A DNA stretch of 64,000 bases from Bremia lactucae. Its lineage: Eukaryota; Oomycota; Peronosporomycetes; Peronosporales; Peronosporaceae. Positions 11,262-20,672 of the stretch are shown piece by piece. Made by a program: the position numbers and the translations under genes. The stretch spans positions 7,323,457-7,387,456 of the forward strand of contig NC_090615.1 in the NCBI RefSeq assembly GCF_004359215.1, given 5' to 3'. Position 1 is the first letter of the stretch. Every line of letters starts with the position of its first letter. A model generated the notes under the pieces. That model saw only the letters and a program-made list of their open reading frames with translations. It did no database searches and was not told where the DNA came from.

Positions 11262-11580
11262 ATGTGGGCAGTAATTTATTACTGCCCAGGTATATCGGCC
11301 CGTTTCGTGCACCGCCAAGGCAATGCGTACACGATCGAGCTCCCTCGTAGGCTGCGTACGCATCCTACCTTCATGTTAAGCGTCTCCACCCGTACCATCA
11401 GTACGAGGCTTCTTCTGATTCTGGATTCACCGGAACGGTCTAGGGCATCCGCCAAAGCCTGATGGCCCCGAGTCAAAGCCTTATGGTCTCTGGACAGAGT
11501 CTAATTCTCATGAACCAGACGATCCACTCTTTCCTCCAAGAAAGAGATCTTCTGACGAGCTGACACCTCTATAAATTCTT
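11262..11580 (+). pseudogene. Integrase C-terminal domain, family A, with antisense aORF end
   Basis: The plus strand encodes RQGNAYTIELPRRLRTHPTF, the family A integrase C-terminal module. The minus strand over 11279-11580 carries the aORF C-terminal part (HQALADALDRSGESRIRRS). The convergent overlap of the two frames is the same as at 8.6, 28.5 and 48.1 kb. Confidence 0.65.
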
Positions 11581-11582
11581 AA

Positions 11583-12241
11583 ATGGTCGGAGACCGAGTT
11601 TTACTAAACGCTAAAAATCTACCTACCAACTTGGTTTCCGTGGTCTTCAAGACCAAATTGCGCCCGCGCTTTATTGGACCATTTACGGTCGTGGCCAAGA
11701 AAGGCCAACCTTATACGCTAAACTTTCCTAGCAAGCTGCGTACACACCCAGTGTTCTACGTTGGCTTGCTCAAGCCATATCGGGACCCTTCTTGAAGGCG
11801 CTTGCGCCGAGACAGGCGGTCGTGCCGCAGATTGCTCCATCCTCACCAGGATATCCAGCTGGCCCTCTAAACGAGGCTGCTGACGCTCCAGCGTCGAAAG
11901 ACGATCCCAAAACGCGTCAAAAGAGCTCTCAACCCGAGCAAGGACATCACGAAGAATTTGCACCTCGTGCCGTAGAGCATCAAGTGCTTCCACCGAAATT
12001 CGCCCCCCTTCCGCGCTGCTTGATGCGCGGAGGAACTTTCAGTTTCATGTGGGGAATTTTTTTAAAGCGACGTCGTCGTAAGGGTCAATACCAGTATCAG
12101 GTGAAGTGGCTAGGGTACCCCTCTTCTGAAAACTCTTGGGAGTTCGAGGTACCTCTTCGGCAAGATTGCCCGTACAACGTTGACGTTTTTGAGCGCCAAG
12201 CTCAGGGTCAACTCGCGTCAAACGACGCTTCCCACCACTAA
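11583..12241 (+). pseudogene. Integrase C-terminal domain plus chromodomain (chromovirus-type)
   Basis: Two plus-strand frames overlap at 11792-11795. The first (70 codons) has RPRFIGPFTVVAKKGQPYTL and THPVFYVGLLKPYRDPS, the integrase C-terminal module. The second (149 codons) has a Pro/Glu-rich linker and then QYQVKWLGYPSSENSWE (12090-12145), a clear chromodomain signature as in chromoviral integrases, which direct insertion to particular chromatin. The two frames would be one protein in an intact copy. There is no upstream core next to it, so this is a 3' fragment of an element. Confidence 0.8.
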
Positions 12242-13260
12242 AAGTGGGATTAGGTGGATCTATAGCCTCATTGCGGCTTCGATCCATTGTTGTACGGTCA
12301 ACAGAAGCACTGAAATATCGGCTAGGCCTTTCTTCGTTTTGTGGTACGCAACGGGCCTTTGGCCTCAAGCTTAGCGAAATCGAAGCGAAGCTTCCGTTCT
12401 AAACGAACATCACCTCTATCGCAGACTCTCTGATGGCCCGCCGACTTCTTACGAAGTCGGCGGGCCCGGTGGACACAGTTCTCAATAAGATTTCGTTTCA
12501 CTGCTTGTTTCGTTTGGAAACAAAACGATCGGAATTTACCTCATGGAGGTCACCGAAGCCCCACGGGCTTGATCACGTAAACGCGTCAGATACTGGCTTC
12601 GCGTCATTACCTTTGGCGTAAGGTATTGCTCATGAAGAGCGTTGCGTGCAGCGGTCCCCTCCGGCGTCCTCGCCGGGTTATCGTAGATCCAGGTGCCCAA
12701 GCTGTGACCCGCTACCTCATTGAGACGCTCGTCCGCACTAAGCGGAGTGAATCTATATTTACTATGAGCTTTAGCTTTAGCTATCTCGGCAGCTCAACGA
12801 GAGCTGTTTTCTCTATGAGAATTATCCGCTCTTGCTCTTCATCGAGCGGAGTCGTAATGATATTGGACTCAGGGTCCCGTGTCTTGCTCAGCAGTTAAGA
12901 CATTACCGGCACCACGTTCTAAAAACGATTTCGGGGTCCGCCGACGTTCATCCGGAGGAGAAGGCGTGAGAGAGCAACGCTCTTTCTCCTCCTCCTCTGA
13001 TGGAGAGTGACTTTTTAAAGTCCACCATTCCTTCATCGTCGAGGAAGGTGCTAAGGGTCTGTGACTCACGCTTAATTGTCATGAGACAAAAGAATGAAAA
13101 ACACAAGCGAACGGTCAGCTGTTTAGGTTCCAACCTCAAAGAGGAAATGAAGCGAATGTTGTCACTCGGTGTCAACAGTCTGATGGTGGAGGGTGTAATG
13201 GGGCACATATCGGTTGGAGAACCTTTATTGTGGTACATTTACTTTATGAGTAAAATACCC
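11718..13260 (-). pseudogene. Antisense ORF relic behind the chromodomain element
   Basis: The minus strand carries several long open pieces in different frames. An acidic stretch (SEEEEKER, 12940-13010) comes first, then about 85 codons around 12550-12790 with RLNEVAGHSLGTWIYDNPAR and KVMTRSQYLTRLRDQARG. A basic piece (12045-12368) follows, and finally a helical piece starting MEALDALRHEVQILRDVLA (11718-11993) that runs antisense to the integrase/chromodomain linker. Stops and frameshifts separate them. The position (convergent with pol, upstream of an LTR start at 13823) is the same as for the family A aORF, although the sequences are not obviously related. Confidence 0.45.
12435..12466. 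repeat. Perfect hairpin, 14-bp arms
   Basis: GGCCCGCCGACTTC is followed by TTAC and then its exact reverse complement. It lies inside the antisense ORF relic. It could act as a transcription terminator-like structure or simply be a palindromic scar. Confidence 0.7.
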
Positions 13261-13822
13261 TTTTATCGAATTTAAAACTATTAAATACTTAAATCCTATT
13301 TATTATGGGTAACAAATGTGGACGCCGCCAGATATAAATCTGGCGGCCAAAATCTATTTAAATTAGCTGGGGTAAGGTTTTTAGATTAAAATAAAATAAG
13401 TGCAGTTCCCCTTTCGATCTTAAAGCGTTAAGTGCCTTCTAGGGCTTGCGCATTGATCTGTAAGAGATAGAAGCCTTTCTAGGGTATATCCTCCTGGGCA
13501 CTAGTTGCCACTTGGTTCTACGAACCCGTAAATCCCTTCAACTACGATTCCGTAAGCTTTATTTGATGGTACAACTCCCTGAGTTGACAAACCCATTAGT
13601 TCAATAGAACTAAGTGACTCTCTCAGTCTGAAAGTCTTCCTCTGACTTTAGGAGCGAGGCAGCTCCGCTACAGCTTCACAGGCGACGCGCACGGGTTTAT
13701 GATACCATGCGCAATTAATTAAAGTTGGAATTAAAATAAAACGAAAAGTACTGATTTGCAGAGAGAGACATAATAATACTTTCTGTCACTTTACATCAAT
13801 CACGAAAGTGACTGTTGTTTTA
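13261..13822. other. Element 3' region without genes
   Basis: The sequence is AT-rich with a small inverted repeat around 13322-13350 (GCCGCCAGAT, ATCTGGCGGC). A similar CCACCAGAT/ATCTGGTGG repeat occurs near 31435-31460. No coding domain is visible. Confidence 0.35.
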
Positions 13823-13940
13823 GGAACGGGGGTGTCCGTTACACTAGTATTATTTCCTATAAGAGGATTAATAAATATAATTTCCTGAAGGAAATAATCT
13901 CTTTTATTAATTTTGACTTATAAAGGTATAAATCGGATCA
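13823..13940 (+). repeat. Truncated LTR start
   Basis: GGAACGGGGGTGTCCGTTAC and the following ATTATTTCCTATAAGAGG (13850-13867) match the beginning of the LTRs at 30337 and 50860. The LTR is cut after about 115 bp, next to the first host gene, so this marks the repeat/gene border. Confidence 0.6.
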
Positions 13941-13985
13941 GTGATTTCACCATTGAAAAACTTACATGCGCAAAGGATTGGTCAA

Positions 13986-14504
13986 TCATGTTTTTATTGC
14001 TAATGTATAATAATGAAAAGTATTAAACCAGAAGAGTACACTCTTCTTGTCACTGACTTCTGGTTCACTAATGTGATTAATTATTCGTGCCGGGTGCCAA
14101 TCTTCGTCTTCTTCAAGCACCACAAGACAGCTCTTGCGTTCTCTACGCAGTCGTCGCATATCATCAGTTTGACTCTGCTGTGTAGCTTCGCTATCATTTA
14201 TTTCGGTGCAAATGAACACATAAACGAGTTGCTTTGCAACTTCTGATAATACAGTCGAGTCCAATAGCTCCGTCTCCGCCAGCACTTGAATGAACTTATT
14301 GACAAGCTTGGCTCGGTCTTGAATTGTGATTGCCTCCTTAGCAGCGGCAATTATCAGCTCCGCAGTGAAGTCCAGCTCTTCCACTGTAGCTCCACCTCTT
14401 GTAAAAGTCTCTAGCCGAGACACAAATTATTGGGCAGTGTCCTCCATTAGAATGGCGGCAGTGGTCATCGAGCATTTAAAAGGTGGCATACTGAAACGAC
14501 CCAT
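13986..14504 (-). CDS. Small conserved-looking protein with Tudor-like C-terminus
   Basis: I infer two exons on the minus strand: 14504-14492 (MGRF plus one base) and 14410-13986, joined over an 81-nt GT-AG intron (gtatgc...ctag). The product has 145 aa. Without the intron there is an in-frame TAA at 14427-14429, which supports the splice. Residues 1-80 are helical (GGATVEELDFTAELIIAAAK, ETELLDSTVLSEVAKQLV). A charged DDMRRLRRERKSC stretch follows, and the C-terminus (CLVVLEEDEDWHPARIINHI) resembles a Tudor-type barrel strand that binds methylated Arg/Lys in other proteins. The gene is divergent from the Hsp70-TPR gene with only 75 bp between start codons. The family is not one I recognise, and the Tudor call is tentative. 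Confidence 0.6.
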
Positions 14505-14579
14505 CATGAGAGTGATGGTCGCTTAAATTGCATGGGCACCACACAATTCGAGACATTCATTGAGATTCGAAATTAAAGG
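14505..14579. promoter_or_regulatory. 75-bp bidirectional intergenic region
   Basis: Only 75 bp separate the two inferred start codons of the Tudor-like gene (minus) and the Hsp70-TPR gene (plus), so both promoters must overlap or lie within coding sequence. A TCATT block near 14554 resembles oomycete initiator sites but is not a full match. Confidence 0.45.
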
Positions 14580-16798
14580 ATGACAACAACGCAGTTCCAA
14601 CGCGTCTTTGGTGTTGACTTTGTACGTGACTGCTACCATCACTCACGTCGAAATCTTGTCTAACTATATGTTTAATCGGCTCTTCCTGACCCCGACAGGG
14701 TGCGCAACGATGCGTTGTTGCTGAGAGCAATGGCGACGTGGTGCCAAACGAGCTTGGTGCCATGACAACCGCCACAATCATCTCTTTTAAGGGAGAGGAA
14801 CGTCTTGTCGGGGAGTCGGCCGTGCTTGCGTCCAGCACGAATCCTTGCAACACGATCGGATTTCTTTCAGTACTTCTTGGTAAGAATCTTACGGACGTAC
14901 AGCGCCAGCTTGAGCGGCTGCCGGGTTGTCAGCCCACGTTTGAGGTCAACGAGGCTGATCACGTGGTAGCTCTAGTCACGTATGGTAAAAATGGAACCAT
15001 AACGAAACTTACAGTGGAGCAGCTTACTGGTATGCTACTCGCCGATCTAGCCTCGCAGATGAAGAAACGTTTCGTGGACGAGCCTTTGCATGCGCTCCAT
15101 GTAACATTGGCTGTACCATCAGTGTGGGTAGATAAGGAGAAGCGGGCTCTGCGGATGGCTGCGAAAATTGCTGGAATTCCGAGCTTGGCGATCATTTCGC
15201 GCGATGCGGCGCTGGCTCGCTGTTTCCACTGCAAACACCCGTTAAAGGCTTCTGCTCCTACTGATGATGGTGATGTCTGTATGGAGACTGCTCGCCACAT
15301 TGCAATTGTCGACATGGGCCACACTAGTACTAGTGTCACAATTGTGAAACTCACGCCCGCGGGTGAGACACTGGTTGCGACCGAGGCGGATGTTGAGCTT
15401 GGAGCCGAGACATTCGATCGTCGACTATTTGAGCATTTCCAGAATGAGGTGCAAGAAAAACACCAGCTAAGCGTAGTGCTTCACTCAAAAGAGGGAAAGC
15501 GCCTATACCATGCGTGTGAGAAGCTTAAGAGGCTGCTGTCTACCATTGGTGAGGCAAGTGTGACAGTGGAAAATCTTGCTCCTGAAAAAGACATCAATAT
15601 ATCGATTTCTCGCGATAAATTTCAAGCGCTTTGTACCGCTGAACGTAAAAATGTGACTGAGATGGTACAAAAAGCACTAGAGACGGCCCAGGATATAGTT
15701 GCCAGTGCCGATATTGCGGCGGTTGAAATTGTCGGTGGTGGTACTCGTATTCCGTTTGTACAAGAGGCCATCATTGCTGCTTTTCCTGCACAGCAGCATC
15801 GAAGCTCTACTCTTATTGGCCGGATGCTTGATTCTACTACTTCCATTGCTCTTGGTGCCGCGTATTTTTCAGAGGCAGCTACCACTGCTGTGACTAACGC
15901 GGTCGAATCCGTCGAGAATACGGCAGAGCTGGCTCGGTGTGTTGCGCTGGAGCAGGAGTTTCAAGCTCGTGATGCTCAGCTGATGGCCATTGCCGACGAG
16001 CGTAATGCCATTGAGGCATTTGTGTATGAAATACGTTCAAAGAGCAGCGGAAAGTTTGGAAATATGCTCGACGCATCTAAATTAAATCCTCTCTTGGAAG
16101 CCGCTGAGGACTGGATTTATTCTGAGGAGGCTGAATTTGCGACGCTGGATGCTATTAGCGCTAAGCGTAAAGCGATTGAAACGGAAATTCGCGCCGTGTG
16201 TGAAGATTACTTTTCTGCTATGGAGGCGGATGAACGTGCGTTAGAAAAGCAGCTCGAACAGGAATCTCAAAAGGCTGAAGCTGAACGTCAAGCGGATGGA
16301 GGCGATGAAGATCATGACATTCGCAAGCTAAAGAAGCCCGAGCGTATGCGCATGGTAGTGAAAAACAAAGAAGAAGGCAATGAGCTGTTTCGTGACGGTA
16401 ACTACAAGCATGCTGCTGCTCGCTATGTAAAGGCTCTGACGCATGCTTCTAAGTTCTTCGATTTGTCGGAAGCTGATAAAGAAGAAGTGAATTCTATAAA
16501 GCTCAGTCTGTATTTGAACCTGGCCCAGTGCTACCTTAAAATGGAAATCAATTCTAAAGTGGTGGCAAATTGCAATGAAGCATTGATTCTGGATCCCAAG
16601 AATGTAAAGGCTCTATATCGTCGCGCTGTAGCGTACGAGAAGGAGAATAAGGTTGAGCAGGCTGCTGACGACGTCAAGGCTGCTCTAAGAATCGCACCAC
16701 AAGACCGTACCGTCATCAAGCTCGATGAGCGTCTCAAGCTTTGTCTACGCCGCCAGCTCGAAAAAGAGAAGAAAATGTGGAGCAAGGCATTTGCGTAA
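14580..16798 (+). CDS. Hsp70-type ATPase fused to a C-terminal TPR domain
   Basis: The gene has two inferred exons, 14580-14621 and 14699-16798, with a 77-nt intron (gtacgt...acag), giving 713 aa. The splice restores the Hsp70 phosphate-1 strand (GVDF joined to GAQRCVVAESNGDVV). The nucleotide-binding domain covers about residues 8-405. It has divergent phosphate-2 (AIVDMGHTSTSVTI, residue 215) and adenosine (VGGGTRIPFVQEA, 358) motifs, closer to Hsp110-like than to canonical Hsp70. The beta-sandwich substrate domain seems absent. A helical lid-like part follows (ERNAIEAFVYEIR, about 440-545), then a charged linker and three TPR motifs (about 563-690: KEEGNELFRDGNYKHAAARY, LNLAQCYLKM, KALYRRAVAYEKENKVEQAA) of the FKBP/co-chaperone type. 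It probably acts in the cytosol as a chaperone or Hsp70/Hsp90 adaptor; that role is inferred. No EEVD tail is present. Confidence 0.9.
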
Positions 16799-17024
16799 GT
16801 TTTTTTTAGTCATTTGACGGCATGCTTGAAAGTATTTTAGAGATCCTACGACCGACTTTTAAAGTAGATACAGCTACGTCCCCTTATCTTCGTGTGATTT
16901 AGTTTGCTTTTCTATTATAAGTCGATACATGTGCACTAGATGATTTTCAAATAATGTGCTTCGACTATCCATGTAAAATTCATTCAGCACCCATTCATTC
17001 CTGTAACTCAATTGCCATTTTTGT

Positions 17025-17777
17025 TTACTGCTTGTCTACTACTGTGCATCTATTAATCCACTTGCGTCGCCGCACCATGGCTAATGTAAAAGGATCCTTT
17101 TGCCAAGGCCCTGAAAACGATGGCGCGTAAATCCAGCCATTGTCGTCTCCCTGCGACACGTCTAATGTCCACCCTTCCGCTCTGAGATGACTCGGCACCT
17201 TTGGCGCAACCTTTTCAAAAGCATCAGATGATACATTGGCGTCTGTGACGGAGCTCCAGCGCTTACGCTCATTCGAGCCAGAGATTAACGTGTCCGTGGT
17301 CCACTTTTTTACAATGTGATAGCGTTGGTTCTCCCAGAGCTCCAGCATTTGGTCCACTTGTTCATTGGGGGTAAGTTTGATCTCGAGAAAAAGAATGGAC
17401 TTGCGTTTTTGTCTGTCGAAATCTGGTGGCACCTCAATCTCGTATGATACGACTTCAGATTGCTTCTTCTCGAGGAACGGAGCTAATGCGAGGTTAGCGT
17501 TGCCAATACAGTCATCCTTCAGAAAGCGATCGTAATCCATCACGTGCACCTCAAGACACTTCTCTTTTGGGCGGTCTACTTGGAACTGAAACGTCTCGGG
17601 CGGCTCCCAACGTGGATGGAGGCTATTTGGTACCACAGAACTCTTTTGGCTTACGCGCCCCAATTTAAACACCACGTACGGGTCGCTTTTGCCACCCATA
17701 CCCATAAAACCAAAGTCACTTGCCGCCAAGTCACCTGCACAAATAAGCGTCACCTGCAGCGTGTGCATGCCGCTCAT
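17025..17777 (-). CDS. C2 domain plus DysF/peroxin-type domain protein
   Basis: The protein has 250 aa from the ATG at 17777 (MSGMHTLQVTLICAGDLA). The upstream frame opens at a non-ATG codon and is less likely. Residues 1-150 form a C2 domain (GKSDPYVVFKLG, VVPNSLHPRWEPPETF, VMDYDRFLKDDCIG). These Asp residues are the usual Ca2+-binding loops, which target membranes. Residues 155-245 contain YENQR-like ENQRYHIVKKW, GWTLD, GWIYAPSF and VRRRKWINR, the pattern of DysF/peroxin domains known from dysferlin and yeast Pex30-type proteins. It is probably a peripheral membrane protein. It shares a 403-bp divergent intergenic region with a single-C2 paralogue at 18181. Single exon, no damage seen. Confidence 0.85.
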   Translation of the reverse strand: MSGMHTLQVTLICAGDLAASDFGFMGMGGKSDPYVVFKLGRVSQKSSVVPNSLHPRWEPPETFQFQVDRPKEKCLEVHVMDYDRFLKDDCIGNANLALAPFLEKKQSEVVSYEIEVPPDFDRQKRKSILFLEIKLTPNEQVDQMLELWENQRYHIVKKWTTDTLISGSNERKRWSSVTDANVSSDAFEKVAPKVPSHLRAEGWTLDVSQGDDNGWIYAPSFSGPWQKDPFTLAMVRRRKWINRCTVVDKQ

Positions 17778-18152
17778 AATCACTTTCTGTCTCTTCGACG
17801 TTTTCCAGATTCGGAGTGCGACCCACACTACGATGTGATGTCATGTAATTATTGCCTTCTCGTAAATAAAGAGCGGTATACTGCGACGGAAGCCGGTTCA
17901 GGAGGAATCTTATTATCCGGATTCATTAAATCAATAGATCCACGTTGTTCTACTACACCAACTTATTTTCTATTCCTTAAACTGTAGCGCGTTAATCGAA
18001 CAATCATACCATAGCTGTCATCGGAAGTTTTTTCAGTATACAACTTTTTTAAGTGCTGTATACAACTTTCATTTTTTTGGAATGAATCGTAATATTATAC
18101 TGTACTGTGCACTTCTACACGTGAAATAGACAATTATTGCAGCTGAAGAATA

Positions 18153-18160
18153 TCATTTCT
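18153..18160 (+). promoter_or_regulatory. Possible oomycete initiator element
   Basis: TCATTTCT, 21 bp before the ATG of the C2 gene, fits the oomycete initiator pattern TCAYTYY. Position and sequence are consistent with a transcription start, but this is not proof. Confidence 0.4.
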
Positions 18161-18180
18161 CCTTAATCATTGTTACCCAA

Positions 18181-18576
18181 ATGTACGCCGTCCACGTGAC
18201 ACTCATTAAGGCTGTAGACCTACCGTCTGCCGACTTCAACGGTAAGAGCGACCCGTACGTGGTCTTCCAACTGGCCAACACAACGCGCAAGAGCTCAACC
18301 ATCCCAGCGAATCTAAACCCAGAGTGGGATCCTGAAGAAACGTTCGCCTTCATCGCCGACGATCCCCAAACGGCCGTGCTTGATGTCAGTGTGTTCGATC
18401 ACGACCGCATCTCTAAAGACGATATGATTGGCTTCTGTAATTTGCCACTCGCTCCCTTAATGGACAAAGCCGAGTCGGAGGTGCTCATGTACGAACTCGA
18501 AGTGCCAGCAGCCCTCGCGAAACAGAAGCGCAAAAGCGCCATTATGCTCGAGATTAAGCTCGAAAAGGAAGACTAG
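18181..18576 (+). CDS. Single C2-domain protein
   Basis: The protein has 131 aa and is essentially one C2 domain: MYAVHVTLIKAVDLPSADF, GKSDPYVVFQL, IPANLNPEWDPEETFAF and VFDHDRISKDDMIG. Five or more acidic loop residues are kept, so Ca2+-dependent phospholipid binding is likely. It is about half identical by eye to the C2 part of the neighbouring minus-strand gene, including the C-terminal KQKRKSAIMLEIKL against RQKRKSILFLEIKL. The pair probably arose by inverted duplication, with the DysF domain gained or lost in one copy. It is a single exon with stop TAG. Function beyond membrane or lipid association cannot be read from the sequence. Confidence 0.88.
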   Translation: MYAVHVTLIKAVDLPSADFNGKSDPYVVFQLANTTRKSSTIPANLNPEWDPEETFAFIADDPQTAVLDVSVFDHDRISKDDMIGFCNLPLAPLMDKAESEVLMYELEVPAALAKQKRKSAIMLEIKLEKED

Positions 18577-19025
18577 GCCAATGCATGTTGTCTATTGTGT
18601 AAACCTCAAAACTCGGCCGTTAGTAATAAAATAATGGTGCTTTATGTTGCAGCTTTTCTTGCACGTGCGACTTGCACGGAAAGTGCTTTAAGCTAGTCGG
18701 TAGTTGTCATGACTGCTGAAGCATCCGAGAATAGGCAGTGCTTCTGTTTATAGACATGATAGCACTGCTAGAAGCCGCGTCATCATGGTCTCGAACCATC
18801 TGAAAGCCTTGTCCCGAACGGCGGCTCCCATGGGCGAATTCTATCGATTCTATCGGTGTCACATTGGCTTGACGGCTGCCACGTCGCTTCCCAACGCCTT
18901 AATATAGCGGCTTTCTTGCAAGTCTCTTTTTGTCTTTGAAGCAAGACGACGGACGTGAGTCATAGCTATCTAAGCAAGTTTTCACAAGTTTAAAAGCTTT
19001 GAAGTGCGCAACGTTGCCGGAAGGC
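18577..19025. other. Intergenic, 3' UTR and promoter region
   Basis: No gene is seen. It contains the 3' flank of the C2 gene (AATAAAATAATGG near 18625, possible polyadenylation signal) and the promoter side of the zinc-repeat gene. Confidence 0.4.
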
Positions 19026-20552
19026 ATGAAGACTAACATTTCAAAGGCACAAACCAAGTTTCGATCGAGGTGCAACGACGAATTCAAGCACAAGTTGCAT
19101 AAGCTTATTACCGCCGCGTCACACTCTCCAGATGATACATACAACAATAATTCTTGGGTTTCAGGAGACTCAAGCGGCTCAGACGTTGAGCATGAAAGCG
19201 AAGACGCAGTGAGGGAGCAACTTGTGAGCGCCAACATGCACCCGTCATTGGAACATCTGACCGCAAAGCAGAGACGGGGTCTGCATTCGATATTTGATAC
19301 AGAATGCAGCAGTCGAGATAGCCTTGAGCAAGTCGTCCCTCAAAGGCAGTTAACCGAATGTCGCAGTTGCACATGCAGTGATGCAAGTCGTGGACCATGC
19401 CTGCAACATGGCAGCGAACGGAAGTGCACCTACCACGGGTGCAAAAGGCACGTTGCTTCTAGTGGGTTATGTCGTACCCACGGTGGCGGGCGACGTTGCC
19501 AAGTGCCGGATTGTATGAGTAACGCTCAAAGTCGAGGTCTTTGCTACGTTCACGGCGGAGGAGGACGCTGTCAACGAGAAGGGTGTGGATCCAGCGCCAA
19601 GAAGGGGGGATTCTGCATTGCACACGGTGGAGGCCATCGATGTGAGGTGACGGGCTGTACCAGTAGTGCGGTTAGTGGGTCTCGCTGTCGAGCTCACGGA
19701 GGTGGACGTCGGTGTGCTGTCGAAAACTGTACAAGCAGCGCCAAGACGGGTGGTCGCTGCATTGCACATGGGGGTGGCAAGCGCTGTACTGTTAATGGAT
19801 GCACTAGTAGCGCTCAACGCCTGGGACTCTGTAAGGCTCATGGTGGTGGACGACGATGTATCGTGGATAATTGCGCAAACAGTGCTGTAAGTCGTAGTCG
19901 CTGCATCGCACATGGCGGAGGAAAGCGGTGCGTCTTTGAAGGCTGTTCCACTACAGCTCGGAGGGGAGGCTTTTGCTTTGCGCACGGTGGACGATCTACG
20001 CCGTCGATAGCTTGCACTCGAACCAAACTACCGTCTCCATCTTCGACATTTCAAACAACGCCAGCGTCAGTGTCACCAAGGTCCCTTCCGTGGTCTCTTA
20101 CCAAAGAACGCTCGATTCCTGCACTTACATTGCCTCCACGAAGACTGCTTCCTCCAATCAATGTGATGCTGACGGCCAACCGACCCGGAATTCGTCGCCG
20201 CAGTAGCCCAGTCCCTCCCATTCGGAAACCTGTTCTCTCGTTCGAGCGAAAAGATCAGTTGAGTCGCCGTAGTTTTGATGAAAGTCGGCGCAGTCCGAGC
20301 CAGGCGTGGCACTGCAGTAAGCCGGCGTATTTAAATTTTCAAGACCGACTTCAGACCCCTTCGCCATCTTCTACTCGTACAGGGTATTCGTGGCAGCGGC
20401 TCCAAGAAACGATTCGTCGCGAGTCTCGCGTCCACGGTATCACGAACGATGATGATGAAATAGTAACTGACGAAAAATTTAGCAGCAAGACGATATACAG
20501 ATCTACGCATGGAAAAAGACAGACACGAAACTGTGATCCAGTTCTCTTGTGA
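19026..20552 (+). CDS. Zinc-repeat protein of the WRKY19-like type
   Basis: The protein has 508 aa from the ATG at 19026 (MKTNISKAQTKFRSRCND). A slightly longer frame starts at a TTG and is unlikely. Residues 111-323 hold nine 24-aa units of the form C-x4-C-x9-C-x2-H followed by GGG (for example RRCQVPDCMSNAQSRGLC then YVHGGG); the first unit lacks a full spacing. Such repeats are common in oomycete proteins usually annotated as WRKY19-like after a plant protein. They are likely zinc-binding and may bind nucleic acid, although no WRKY domain is present. The N-terminus is acidic (SGDSSGSDVEHESED). The C-terminal 180 aa are Ser/Pro/Arg-rich and disordered (SRRSFDESRRSPSQ). Single exon. A nuclear regulatory role is a guess from family naming. 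Confidence 0.85.
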   Translation: MKTNISKAQTKFRSRCNDEFKHKLHKLITAASHSPDDTYNNNSWVSGDSSGSDVEHESEDAVREQLVSANMHPSLEHLTAKQRRGLHSIFDTECSSRDSLEQVVPQRQLTECRSCTCSDASRGPCLQHGSERKCTYHGCKRHVASSGLCRTHGGGRRCQVPDCMSNAQSRGLCYVHGGGGRCQREGCGSSAKKGGFCIAHGGGHRCEVTGCTSSAVSGSRCRAHGGGRRCAVENCTSSAKTGGRCIAHGGGKRCTVNGCTSSAQRLGLCKAHGGGRRCIVDNCANSAVSRSRCIAHGGGKRCVFEGCSTTARRGGFCFAHGGRSTPSIACTRTKLPSPSSTFQTTPASVSPRSLPWSLTKERSIPALTLPPRRLLPPINVMLTANRPGIRRRSSPVPPIRKPVLSFERKDQLSRRSFDESRRSPSQAWHCSKPAYLNFQDRLQTPSPSSTRTGYSWQRLQETIRRESRVHGITNDDDEIVTDEKFSSKTIYRSTHGKRQTRNCDPVLL

Positions 20553-20672
20553 AGCACACGCTATTTAAAAGAAATTTAGGAAGCAGTGTAATTTTTGCAA
20601 ATCAATATTTGTTCATGCATTAAATTTATCATGATTTTCTGCCATTTCGCTCTTGTGCTGTTGCTTCGTGAC

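Noticed and set aside
15894..16785. Minus-strand frames inside the Hsp70-TPR gene
   Set aside because: They are shadows of the coding strand without motifs.
18999..19025. Upstream extension of the zinc-repeat gene
   Set aside because: The extra codons start with TTG; the ATG at 19026 is the first acceptable start.
19467..19985. 172-codon minus-strand Ser/Thr-rich frame
   Set aside because: It is the antisense of the zinc repeats; the repetitive sense code produces a long open antisense frame.
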